From the NCBI GenBank assembly GCA_039985655.1, contig JBDWSF010000018.1, positions 496,001 to 560,000 of the forward strand: a stretch of 64,000 nt of DNA, read 5' to 3'. The translations under genes and the position numbers were made by a program. The stretch comes from Postechiella sp039985655. Lineage in GTDB: Bacteria > Bacteroidota > Bacteroidia > Flavobacteriales > Flavobacteriaceae. Positions 9,264 to 16,964 of this stretch are shown piece by piece (position 1 is the stretch's first letter; every line of letters starts with the position of its first letter). Below the pieces are notes generated by a model that ran no database searches, was not told where the DNA came from, and saw nothing but the letters and a program-made list of their open reading frames with translations.

Positions 9264-12200
9264 TCATTGCTTAACTATTTTTTTTATGGCTATTTGTCCT
9301 TCTGTATTTTCTATTTTTAAAATATACAATCCGGAAGGTAAGTTGTTAGTATCTATATTGGTACTCGTAGTGCTTAATACTTGTTTACCTATTATAGAAT
9401 AAACTGATGCGCTTTTTAACTCAAAACCAGCAGGACCATTAATAGTTAATAAACTCGTTACCGGATTAGGGCTTACACTTAAAGATTTATTAAAAACTTC
9501 ATTATTAATAGATAGTGCTGGACATTCTGTAACTTCTGTTCCATTAATGGTCCAGCCTTTAGCAACTACAAGATTACTGACTTCATCTGCCGCTGAATCA
9601 TCATAATCACCAACGTCGAGAGTCAAGCTCACGGTTTCATCAGATGCTGCTACTGTATCTTCATTATCTCCCCACCCCGTAAGAGTGTCGGTATAGTTAC
9701 TACAATCCATGCTTGTATCTATAAACATGCCAGCTATATTCATCACGCTGTTCAAGCTCCAAGAGCCCAGGTTTTGGTTGAAAGCATCGGCTCCTTTAAA
9801 CATGTTATCTAGATATTCCACTTTCTCCACAGCCCACCTACTAATGTCTTGGTTGAAAGCATCGGCTTCATGGAACATATGGCCCATATTAGTTACCTCG
9901 CTCACATCCCAACCGCTAAGGTCGCCGTTAAAAGCACTGGCACCATTGAAAAGAGAGTTCATAGCTTTCACATTGCTCACATTCCAATCGTCTGCGTTCA
10001 CCAAAGTCAAAGAAGTGGCACCAGCGAACATGTATCCCATATCAGTCACATCATCCAAAATCGGGGTATCTTCAGCCGTTACGTCCAGGTTTGTGCACCC
10101 ATTGAAAGCAGTAGACATAGTTTTCCATTGTATAGTACCCCACTGGTTTACTTCTGTTATCTTGTTCTTGTCCCCAAAATAGTTAAAAGCAATAGATGGG
10201 AAATCCCCAGTAATGGATACGGTTTTCTGCCCTGCAGTTGTGTAGGTATGCTCAGCACTTCCGGTCTGGTTATTATCTATGGCTCCGTCGCCCCAGTCAA
10301 CGGTGTAGTTGTAACCACCCCCTGAAGTGGGGATGGTGATGGACTGGTCGCCGTCTCCATAATCATTGTTCCCTACCTCCCAGGTGGTGATGAATGCTCT
10401 TTGTACATAACAATCATAAGCCTCTCCGGGAATCACCCATCCTTTTTCACTCACAAGTGTATTTACGGCATCCTCGGCATGGACACCATAGGACCGGCTA
10501 CTTAGGATAATATCTGCATTTATATCCAGATTCTCCGCCCATCCAATAAGTGTGGCCGAATAGTTGACGCAATCCATGCCAGAGTTTGTGAATAGCTGAT
10601 CCATATTGGTCACGTTGACCAAATTCCAACTGCCAAGATCCTGATTGAAGGCACTGGCTCCATAGAACATGTCTTCCATGTTCGTTATCTCGCTCACGTC
10701 CCAGCTGTTGAAATCAGTATCTTCTCCAGTAAATGAACTGGCATCCCAGAACATGCCGCTCGTGTCTGTCACAGCATTCAGATCGGGGGCATCCGTGGCG
10801 GTGACATCCAGGTTGGTACAGCCGTAGAAGGCGCGGTACATACTTTGCCACTCCATATCACCCCACTGAGTTACTGCCGTTATCTTGTCCTTGTCCCCGC
10901 CATTGTCGAAGCGGATAGTGGGGAAATATCCAGTAATGGATACCTCATAGGTACCTGATTCAGGGAAGGTAATCGTTGCACTTTCTGTAAAAGGCCCTGC
11001 TGTATCAGAACTTGAAGCATTTCCCGTATTCACCCAGCTTACACTATAGTTATAGTCATAACTGTTAGTTGTTGGGATGGTGATCTGATTATCATCAGAA
11101 GGACCATCATTGTCCGTTTGCCAGGTGGTGATGAATGCTCTTTGTACATAACAATCCTCATCCAGATTTTCGGGAATCGTCCATTCTTTATCACTCACAA
11201 GTGTATTTACGGCATCCTCGGCATGGGCGCCATAGGGCAGGGCATTCGTTAGGATAATATTTGTATTTGTATTCGGATTATTCGCCCATCCGATTAGTGT
11301 GGCCGAATAGTTGAAACAGTCTATGGTTGCGCCTGTGAATAGCGAATTCATAGCCATTATGCTGCTCAAATTCCAACTGCCAAGGTCCTGATTGAAGGCA
11401 GAAGTTCTGCCGAACATCCAGGCCATATAGGCGACACTACTGACATCCCAAGCGCCGATGTCCCCAGTGAAGGCAGAAGCTCCCAAGAACATGGAATTCA
11501 TATTAGTAACATTGCCTGTGTCCCAGCCCCCAATGTCCCCATTGAAGGCAGAAGTTTCGCGGAACATGTCATTCATCTTCGTTATCTCGCTCACGTCCCA
11601 GCTGTTGAAATCAGTGTTTTCCCCAGTAAGCGAACTGGCATCCCAGAACATGCCGCTCGTGTCTGTCACAGCATTCAGATCGGGGGCATCCGTGGCGGTG
11701 ACATCCAGGTTGGTACAGCCGTAGAAGACGCGGTACATAGTTTGCCACTGGATATCGCCCCACTGCTCCACGGTCAGTATCTTGTCCTTGTCCCCGCCAT
11801 TACCGAAGGGGATAGTGGGGAAATCCCCAACAATGGATACCTCATAGGTACCTGTTGCAGGGAAGGTAATCGTTGCACTTCCTGAAAAAGGCCCCGCCAT
11901 ACCATTACTTGAAGCATTTTCCGTATTCACCCAGTTTACCCCATAGTTATAGTCATATTTGATAGTTGTTGGGATGGTGATCTGATTATTATCAGAAGGA
12001 CCATCATTGTCCGTTTGCCAGGTGGTGATGAATGCTCTTTGTACATAACAATCAGGACCAGAAGCAAAAATAGTATTGCCGTCTATGGCGTTTGACCAAT
12101 TGTAAATACTATAAACCACATCATCTACCTGTATACAATCTAAATTAGAATTACCTGTGGCAGAAATAGAATTAATATTTTCATTATTACCATTAGCTAG

Positions 12201-13991
12201 GTTTAAGCTTGTTAAATAAACACCATTTTCGCTACAATTTAACTGTTCAAGTGCTGGATTGTTAGATAAATCTAAGTCACCTATCTGATTCTCATCACAA
12301 AAGAGATCTTTAAGCAACGTATTGCCAGATACATCTATTTCGGCTAAAGCATTATCGCTACAATATAAGTCTTCAAGTCCCGGACTGTTAGATAAATCTA
12401 GTGCGCCGTCGCTTCTTAAATTATTTTCACTACAATCTAATCCTGTAATATTACTAAAGGCATTAAGACCTGTCATATCTGATATATCTTTATCTGAGAC
12501 ATTTATTGTACCTGTATAAGCGGTTGCTTCGGCATAACTTATTTCACTATCTTGATTTTCGTTTATGCTGGTATTGGCAACCAAAGCTTCTTTAAAATTA
12601 GAATCGTTAAATTGAACCACACAGGCGTTTGTTGTCAATAGCTCTTGATGATCTTCTGAAATTCCAGGACTACTATCGTGCACGTCAAGGTTATTCCCAT
12701 TATAAGTAATACATTCTAGACTGGTGTTGTCTCTGATATCCACATAAGCACCTTCAAGGGAGGGGATCGAAAGGCTTTTTAATTTTTCGTTCTCATTAAC
12801 AATTAGAGTACCACCTAAGATACCACTCCCTCTCAGGTTTGATATATCCAAGCTTACTAGGTTATTCCTTTGAGCCCGAAAGTTATGAATGTTGTTATTT
12901 TTTGACAGATCTAGGGTTCGTAATGGAGTATCCCTAACGTTCAGAGTTTTCAATGCCGTACAGTTAGACACATCCAAGGTTTCTATAGAAGTCCAATACA
13001 CAGTTAGATTTTCTAGTTCTGTAAGTGTAGACACATTCAAGTGTTTTAATGCCAATGTATTATCAGCGTTTCCGCCATGAAAAAGTAACACCTTTATATG
13101 TGGGTTGTGTGTTAAATCTACGGTTTCTACTCCATTATTATACCTGAGGTGTAAGGCTCCTGCAAAATTAGAAAAGGCCGAAAAACCTGTCATATCTTTC
13201 ATATTTTCTATTCCATCTAGAGAAAAAAGTATATTAATGTCACCTACTATATTGGATGCTTCATCACAACTAATTAAACCATCATGATTGGTATCTACTT
13301 CTCCGATATTATTATCTTCAGAACGATCATAGTTTACCAAAAAATTTCTCAAAAATTGATCAGGGAAGTATACATAAGATAATGATACTATTCCTTCAGT
13401 ATCAATGATGTCATTATCCGTTTTGAATCCAGCAGTTAGAGCAATTGTAATACATGGCTCTGTTGGTGTTACTTGTGCTTTAATACGGATGGTATATTCC
13501 ATACCGGTAGTTACTTCTCCCAGACTACCTGATACAATAGCGGCATTATCCACTGTTATATCACCCTCTCCGAAATCCGTTGCGGTACTAAAGGTGAATC
13601 TGACCGTCTGTTCATAATCTGCATCATAATAAATATCCTCATCTTCTATAGTTATACTACTTGTGGTGTTAACCACCTCTGCTTTTTGAGAATGATCAGC
13701 AAGTGACCCTTCAGGAGATCCCATGGCTACTAATGTGCTATCGGCCGACATCGCTACGCTCAACCCTGTTAAAGCATCTCCATTATTAATAAGTTCAAAT
13801 TCCCCTTCAAGTGTACGAACCTTCGCCCAAGTATCTGAATCATTTCCGCTAGTACGAGATTTAGCCATGGCTATACGTCGTTCTACCTCTGTATTATTTT
13901 GGATAACAGGGTTTTCTAGGACCTTCCCATAAAAGGTCGTGCCTACCAATAATAAGAGCATGGTGCATAAAAGTATTTTTTTTGTTTTCAT
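9264..13991 (-). CDS. Large LRR and BspA-type surface protein with T9SS type A sorting domain
   Basis: 1575 residues. Order: signal peptide (MKTKKILLCTMLLLLVGTTF); a beta-sandwich segment (about 105-200); an EF-hand-like loop DTNHDGLISCDE (near 230); leucine-rich repeats (about 250-640, LDVSNCTALKTLNVRDTPL type); three BspA/DUF285 modules of 250-300 residues, each opening with CYVQRAFITTW (near 645, 945 and 1190) and rich in WDVS-x-VTNM-x-MF units; and a type A sorting domain (VSPNPVTSLLTING ... NLPSGLYILKIEN ... KKIVKQ). The type IX system should export it and it probably stays on the surface, binding cells or polymers. Its N-terminus nearly duplicates the gene at 16965-19166, which lacks the BspA modules. 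The module region is visibly richer in G and C than its surroundings. Confidence 0.9.
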   Translation of the reverse strand: MKTKKILLCTMLLLLVGTTFYGKVLENPVIQNNTEVERRIAMAKSRTSGNDSDTWAKVRTLEGEFELINNGDALTGLSVAMSADSTLVAMGSPEGSLADHSQKAEVVNTTSSITIEDEDIYYDADYEQTVRFTFSTATDFGEGDITVDNAAIVSGSLGEVTTGMEYTIRIKAQVTPTEPCITIALTAGFKTDNDIIDTEGIVSLSYVYFPDQFLRNFLVNYDRSEDNNIGEVDTNHDGLISCDEASNIVGDINILFSLDGIENMKDMTGFSAFSNFAGALHLRYNNGVETVDLTHNPHIKVLLFHGGNADNTLALKHLNVSTLTELENLTVYWTSIETLDVSNCTALKTLNVRDTPLRTLDLSKNNNIHNFRAQRNNLVSLDISNLRGSGILGGTLIVNENEKLKSLSIPSLEGAYVDIRDNTSLECITYNGNNLDVHDSSPGISEDHQELLTTNACVVQFNDSNFKEALVANTSINENQDSEISYAEATAYTGTINVSDKDISDMTGLNAFSNITGLDCSENNLRSDGALDLSNSPGLEDLYCSDNALAEIDVSGNTLLKDLFCDENQIGDLDLSNNPALEQLNCSENGVYLTSLNLANGNNENINSISATGNSNLDCIQVDDVVYSIYNWSNAIDGNTIFASGPDCYVQRAFITTWQTDNDGPSDNNQITIPTTIKYDYNYGVNWVNTENASSNGMAGPFSGSATITFPATGTYEVSIVGDFPTIPFGNGGDKDKILTVEQWGDIQWQTMYRVFYGCTNLDVTATDAPDLNAVTDTSGMFWDASSLTGENTDFNSWDVSEITKMNDMFRETSAFNGDIGGWDTGNVTNMNSMFLGASAFTGDIGAWDVSSVAYMAWMFGRTSAFNQDLGSWNLSSIMAMNSLFTGATIDCFNYSATLIGWANNPNTNTNIILTNALPYGAHAEDAVNTLVSDKEWTIPENLDEDCYVQRAFITTWQTDNDGPSDDNQITIPTTNSYDYNYSVSWVNTGNASSSDTAGPFTESATITFPESGTYEVSITGYFPTIRFDNGGDKDKITAVTQWGDMEWQSMYRAFYGCTNLDVTATDAPDLNAVTDTSGMFWDASSFTGEDTDFNSWDVSEITNMEDMFYGASAFNQDLGSWNLVNVTNMDQLFTNSGMDCVNYSATLIGWAENLDINADIILSSRSYGVHAEDAVNTLVSEKGWVIPGEAYDCYVQRAFITTWEVGNNDYGDGDQSITIPTSGGGYNYTVDWGDGAIDNNQTGSAEHTYTTAGQKTVSITGDFPSIAFNYFGDKNKITEVNQWGTIQWKTMSTAFNGCTNLDVTAEDTPILDDVTDMGYMFAGATSLTLVNADDWNVSNVKAMNSLFNGASAFNGDLSGWDVSEVTNMGHMFHEADAFNQDISRWAVEKVEYLDNMFKGADAFNQNLGSWSLNSVMNIAGMFIDTSMDCSNYTDTLTGWGDNEDTVAASDETVSLTLDVGDYDDSAADEVSNLVVAKGWTINGTEVTECPALSINNEVFNKSLSVSPNPVTSLLTINGPAGFELKSASVYSIIGKQVLSTTSTNIDTNNLPSGLYILKIENTEGQIAIKKIVKQ
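9535..12056 (-). repeat. Three tandem BspA/DUF285 modules inside the surface-protein gene
   Basis: On the minus strand modules begin near 12056, 11155 and 10415, each with the codons for CYVQRAFITTW, and the last ends near 9535. Modules one and two are close copies at the DNA level: the sequence near 11590 (reading CTCGCTCACGTCCCAGCTG on the plus strand) recurs near 10688. Module three is more diverged. Compared with the paralogous gene at 16965, the whole block sits at the Cys codon that joins the LRR part to the sorting domain. Confidence 0.8.
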
Positions 13992-14005
13992 TCTTTATGA
14001 ATATT

Positions 14006-14119
14006 AAATAACAGTTAGTTCGAGTGATTTCGACTTTTTTCGTCGGAATTGTATCGAGAACATTGAAATACAAAAATTTTATTCTCGATAGCTTTACTGG
14101 CTTGTCGAAGTACTAATTT
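14006..14119. repeat. Dispersed intergenic repeat, copy 1, with stem-loop
   Basis: This stretch matches 16761-16875 almost base for base (one substitution and a two-base difference seen). It contains a 9-base stem TATCGAGAA / TTCTCGATA around a 21-base loop and ends with CTTGTCGAAGTACTAATTT. Elements with such CGAAGT and TCGAC motifs are scattered between genes in many Flavobacteriaceae and resemble REP-type elements. Both copies lie next to genes for large repeat-rich surface proteins. Confidence 0.75.
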
Positions 14120-14122
14120 ATT

Positions 14123-14206
14123 TCACCTCTCCCAGAACTGCCAAAAAAGGCAGTTCTGACTTACTTCAAAGGAGAGGTGATTTGAAAACTCCGACGCTGA
14201 GCGTCG
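14123..14206. repeat. Nested hairpins between two surface-protein genes
   Basis: An outer stem TCACCTCTCC (14123-14132) / GGAGAGGTGA (14171-14180) encloses a perfect hairpin CAGAACTGCC / GGCAGTTCTG with a six-A loop (14133-14158). A further hairpin CGACGC-TGA-GCGTCG follows at 14192-14206. The set lies upstream of the gene 9264-13991's start region neighbour and just downstream of the gene 14231-16453 stop. It could act in transcript ending, but no T-run follows, so I class it as a repeat element. Confidence 0.55.
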
Positions 14207-14230
14207 AGGAATTATTCAGATTAAAGGATA

Positions 14231-16453
14231 CTATTTTTTTATTATTTTTTTTGTTTGAATTTCTCCATCGGTACTTTCTATTTTTAAAATATACATACCA
14301 GTGGGTAAGCTACTAGCATCTACCTGGTTGTTAGTGCTGCTTAATACAACTTCATTTAATACATTATACATTTTAACTTGTTTTAATTTAAAGCTTGCGC
14401 TACCAGTAATACTAAAGGTATTTATAACAGGGTTAGGGCTTACACGTATGGTGTCATTAAATAATAATTCATTATCAAGACTACTATCAATAACTGTAGC
14501 AACATTAACATTTGTAGTAGTTTTAGTTTTGGTAGCTTTTCCTGTGCCACAATTGGTACTAAAACTTGCGGTGCCATCTATATCATTTGCCCAGTTGGTG
14601 TTACTATAGGTAACATCGTCTACTTGTATACAGCTTAAATTAGGGTTATTTCTAGCATCAAACTGATATACATTAGTATTATTGCCATTGGCAATGTTTA
14701 AACTTGTTAAAGCAGTATTGGAACAATCCAACCATGTTAAAGCTGTATTAGCAGAGACATCTAAACTTGTTAGAGCATTACCGTAACACCACAAATCTGT
14801 TAAAGCTGTATTAGCAGAGACATCTATACTTGTTAAAGCTGTATTAGCACAATATAACCTTGTTAAAGCTGTATTAGCAGATATATCTAAACTTGTTAAA
14901 CTATTGCTACTACAATTTAACTCTGTAATATTAACAAAAGCCTCAATACCTGTTAGATCTGCTATGCCTCTATATAGAACAGATATTTCTGTAACATTGG
15001 CTGCTTCATTATAACTTATTTCCATATCATTATTGGTGTTTATAGCTGTGTTGGACAGTAAAGCGTTTTTAAAATTGGCATCGGGAATGTACACTATACG
15101 GCAATCGGTACTAAAACTTGCGGTGGCATCTATATTATCTGTCCAGTTGCTGTTGCTATAAGTAACATCGTCCACTTGTATACAGCTTAAATTAGGGTTG
15201 TTTTCTGCGACAAAAGTTATTAAACTAGTGTTATTGCCATTGGCAACGTTTAAACTTGTTAAAGCATTATTGTTACAATATAAACTTGTTAAAGTTGTAT
15301 TAGCAGATATATCTAAACTTGTTAAAGCATTATCGTAGCATATTAACCTTGTTAAAGCTGTATTAGCAGAGACATCTAAACTGGTTAAATTATTGCTATA
15401 ACACCGTAATTCTTCAAGAGTCAAATTATTGGCAACCTCTAAGCTGGTTAAATTATTGTAATTGCAATATAAGCGTGTAATATTAACAAAAGCCTCAATA
15501 CCTGTTAAATCTGCTATGTTATTAAATGAAACATCCATTGTTCCTGTAAAAGCGGCCGCTTCATTATAACTTATTTCCGAATCATTAGTAGTGTTTATAG
15601 CCGTGTTAGACAACAAAGCGTTTTTAAAATTGGCATCGGGAATGTACACTATAGAGCAATCGGTACTAAAACGTGCGGTGGCATCTATATCATTTGCCCA
15701 ATTGCTGTTGCTATAGGTAACATCGTCCACTTGTATACAGCTTAAATTAGGGTTGTTTTCTGCGACAAAAGTTATTAAACTAGTGTTATTGCCATTGGCA
15801 ACGTTTAAACTTGTTAAAGCATTATTATAGTCACACCATAACTTTGTTAAAGCTGTATTAGCAGATACATCTAAACTTGTTAAAGCAGTATTGAAACAAT
15901 ATAAAGTTGTTAAAGCTGTATTAGCAGATACATCTAAACTTGTTAAAGCATTATTGTAACAATATAACTCTGTTAAAGCTGTATTAGCAGAGACATCTAA
16001 ACTTGTTAAAGCAGTATCGTTACAAAATAAAAATGTTAAAGCTGTATTAGCAGAGACATCTAAACTTGTTAAAGCATTATTTCGACACCATAACTCTGTT
16101 AAAGCTGTATTAGCAGATATATCTAAACTTGTTAAACTATTGAAATTACAATTTAACTCTGTAATATTAACAAAAGCCTCAATACCTGTTAGATCTGCTA
16201 TGTCTTTAGATGAAACACTCATTCTTCCTGTAAAAGCGGCAGCTTCATTATAACTTATTTCTGTATCATTATTGGTGTTTATTGCCGTGTTGGACAACAA
16301 AGCGTTTTTAAAATTGGTATCGGGAATGGTTACATCTTGTGCATAGGTATGGGCAACGTCCAATACGAGGAGTAAAAATAACAAAAAGATGCTTTTTACT
16401 CCTTTTTTTAAGGTTGGGGTTGGTCGTTTTTTGGCAGAATAATTTTTTTTCAT
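14231..16453 (-). CDS. Leucine-rich repeat surface protein with T9SS type A sorting domain
   Basis: 740 residues. A long basic n-region precedes the signal core (SIFLLFLLLVLDVAHTYAQ). Three blocks follow, each opening with IPD-x-NFKNALLSNTAIN and an acidic calcium-loop-like stretch (NNDTEISYNEA), then LRRs of a 21-residue type, consensus SANTALTxLxCxNNALTSL. The 63-base DNA unit repeats with little change, for example five times at about 15838-16130. Blocks begin near 16340, 15655 and 15095. A type A sorting domain ends the protein (VSPNPVINTFSITG ... SLPTGMYILKIES ... KKIIKK). It is probably a type IX exported, surface-held binding protein. The repeated DNA could change copy number by recombination. 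It is flanked on both sides by copies of the same intergenic repeat. Confidence 0.9.
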   Translation of the reverse strand: MKKNYSAKKRPTPTLKKGVKSIFLLFLLLVLDVAHTYAQDVTIPDTNFKNALLSNTAINTNNDTEISYNEAAAFTGRMSVSSKDIADLTGIEAFVNITELNCNFNSLTSLDISANTALTELWCRNNALTSLDVSANTALTFLFCNDTALTSLDVSANTALTELYCYNNALTSLDVSANTALTTLYCFNTALTSLDVSANTALTKLWCDYNNALTSLNVANGNNTSLITFVAENNPNLSCIQVDDVTYSNSNWANDIDATARFSTDCSIVYIPDANFKNALLSNTAINTTNDSEISYNEAAAFTGTMDVSFNNIADLTGIEAFVNITRLYCNYNNLTSLEVANNLTLEELRCYSNNLTSLDVSANTALTRLICYDNALTSLDISANTTLTSLYCNNNALTSLNVANGNNTSLITFVAENNPNLSCIQVDDVTYSNSNWTDNIDATASFSTDCRIVYIPDANFKNALLSNTAINTNNDMEISYNEAANVTEISVLYRGIADLTGIEAFVNITELNCSSNSLTSLDISANTALTRLYCANTALTSIDVSANTALTDLWCYGNALTSLDVSANTALTWLDCSNTALTSLNIANGNNTNVYQFDARNNPNLSCIQVDDVTYSNTNWANDIDGTASFSTNCGTGKATKTKTTTNVNVATVIDSSLDNELLFNDTIRVSPNPVINTFSITGSASFKLKQVKMYNVLNEVVLSSTNNQVDASSLPTGMYILKIESTDGEIQTKKIIKK
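15838..16130 (-). repeat. Tandem 63-base LRR repeats
   Basis: Five nearly identical 63-base units encode the 21-residue LRR. The phrase GTTAAAGCTGTATTAGCAG (plus strand) recurs every 63 bases, for example at about 15846 and 15909. Shorter runs of the same unit occur near 14720-14900 and 15285-15400 in the same gene. Confidence 0.8.
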
Positions 16454-16760
16454 TCGTTATTATTTTTGAATTATTGATACATAAGGGTGATTTTTAACTT
16501 GAAACTAATAGGTTTGAATCTGTTTCAGAGATCTAAAACTTACTTGCTTGAGTTAAGTGTTTGATAAACCATTTTTTTTATAAAAAATCCTCGTTTTCCT
16601 TACGTCGAACTCAGGTTAATAGGCACTGTACCTATTTGGATTCTTATCGTACTAGGAAATAAAGTATAATCTGTTATGTATTTTAATCGAAACGAATTCC
16701 CCTAGGCTCTGCCTGCCGGCAAAGGCAGGGTTTCAAAAAAATTTTTATTTTATTTGAATA
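16454..16760. other. Intergenic region upstream of the LRR gene, no gene seen
   Basis: No reading frame of note. Near 16702-16722 there is a GC-rich partial palindrome (CTGCCTGCCGGCAAAGGCAG) unlike the AT-rich surroundings, again of the dispersed-repeat type. The promoter of the LRR gene 14231-16453 should lie close to 16454-16560, but I see no convincing TAnnTTTG box. Confidence 0.4.
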
Positions 16761-16875
16761 AAATAACAGTTAATTCGAGTGATTTCGACTTTTTTCGTCG
16801 GAATTGTATCGAGAACATTGAAATACAAAAATTTTATTCTCGATAGCTTTACTGAGCTTGTCGAAGTACTAATTT
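16761..16875. repeat. Dispersed intergenic repeat, copy 2, with stem-loop
   Basis: Second copy of the element at 14006-14119, in the same orientation. The TATCGAGAA / TTCTCGATA stem is conserved, and the sequence here reads CTTTACTGAGCTTGTCGAAG where copy 1 lacks two bases. It lies just downstream of the stop of the gene 16965-19166, as copy 1 lies near the start of 9264-13991. The remaining 16876-16964 holds no gene. Confidence 0.75.
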
Positions 16876-16964
16876 CACTTAGAACTCATCTTGACTTTTT
16901 ATATTTCTTAAAAAATGAATGAAATTCACTCGAATTGACAAATTTTACTCAACAGGTAAATATC

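Noticed and set aside
9709..10325. Two overlapping plus-strand frames of about 157 residues
   Set aside because: They lie opposite the BspA modules, and their sequence repeats follow the coding strand; no evidence of expression.
14700..16130. CRISPR-like regular repeats
   Set aside because: The 63-base units have no distinct spacers and are in frame in an LRR protein gene.
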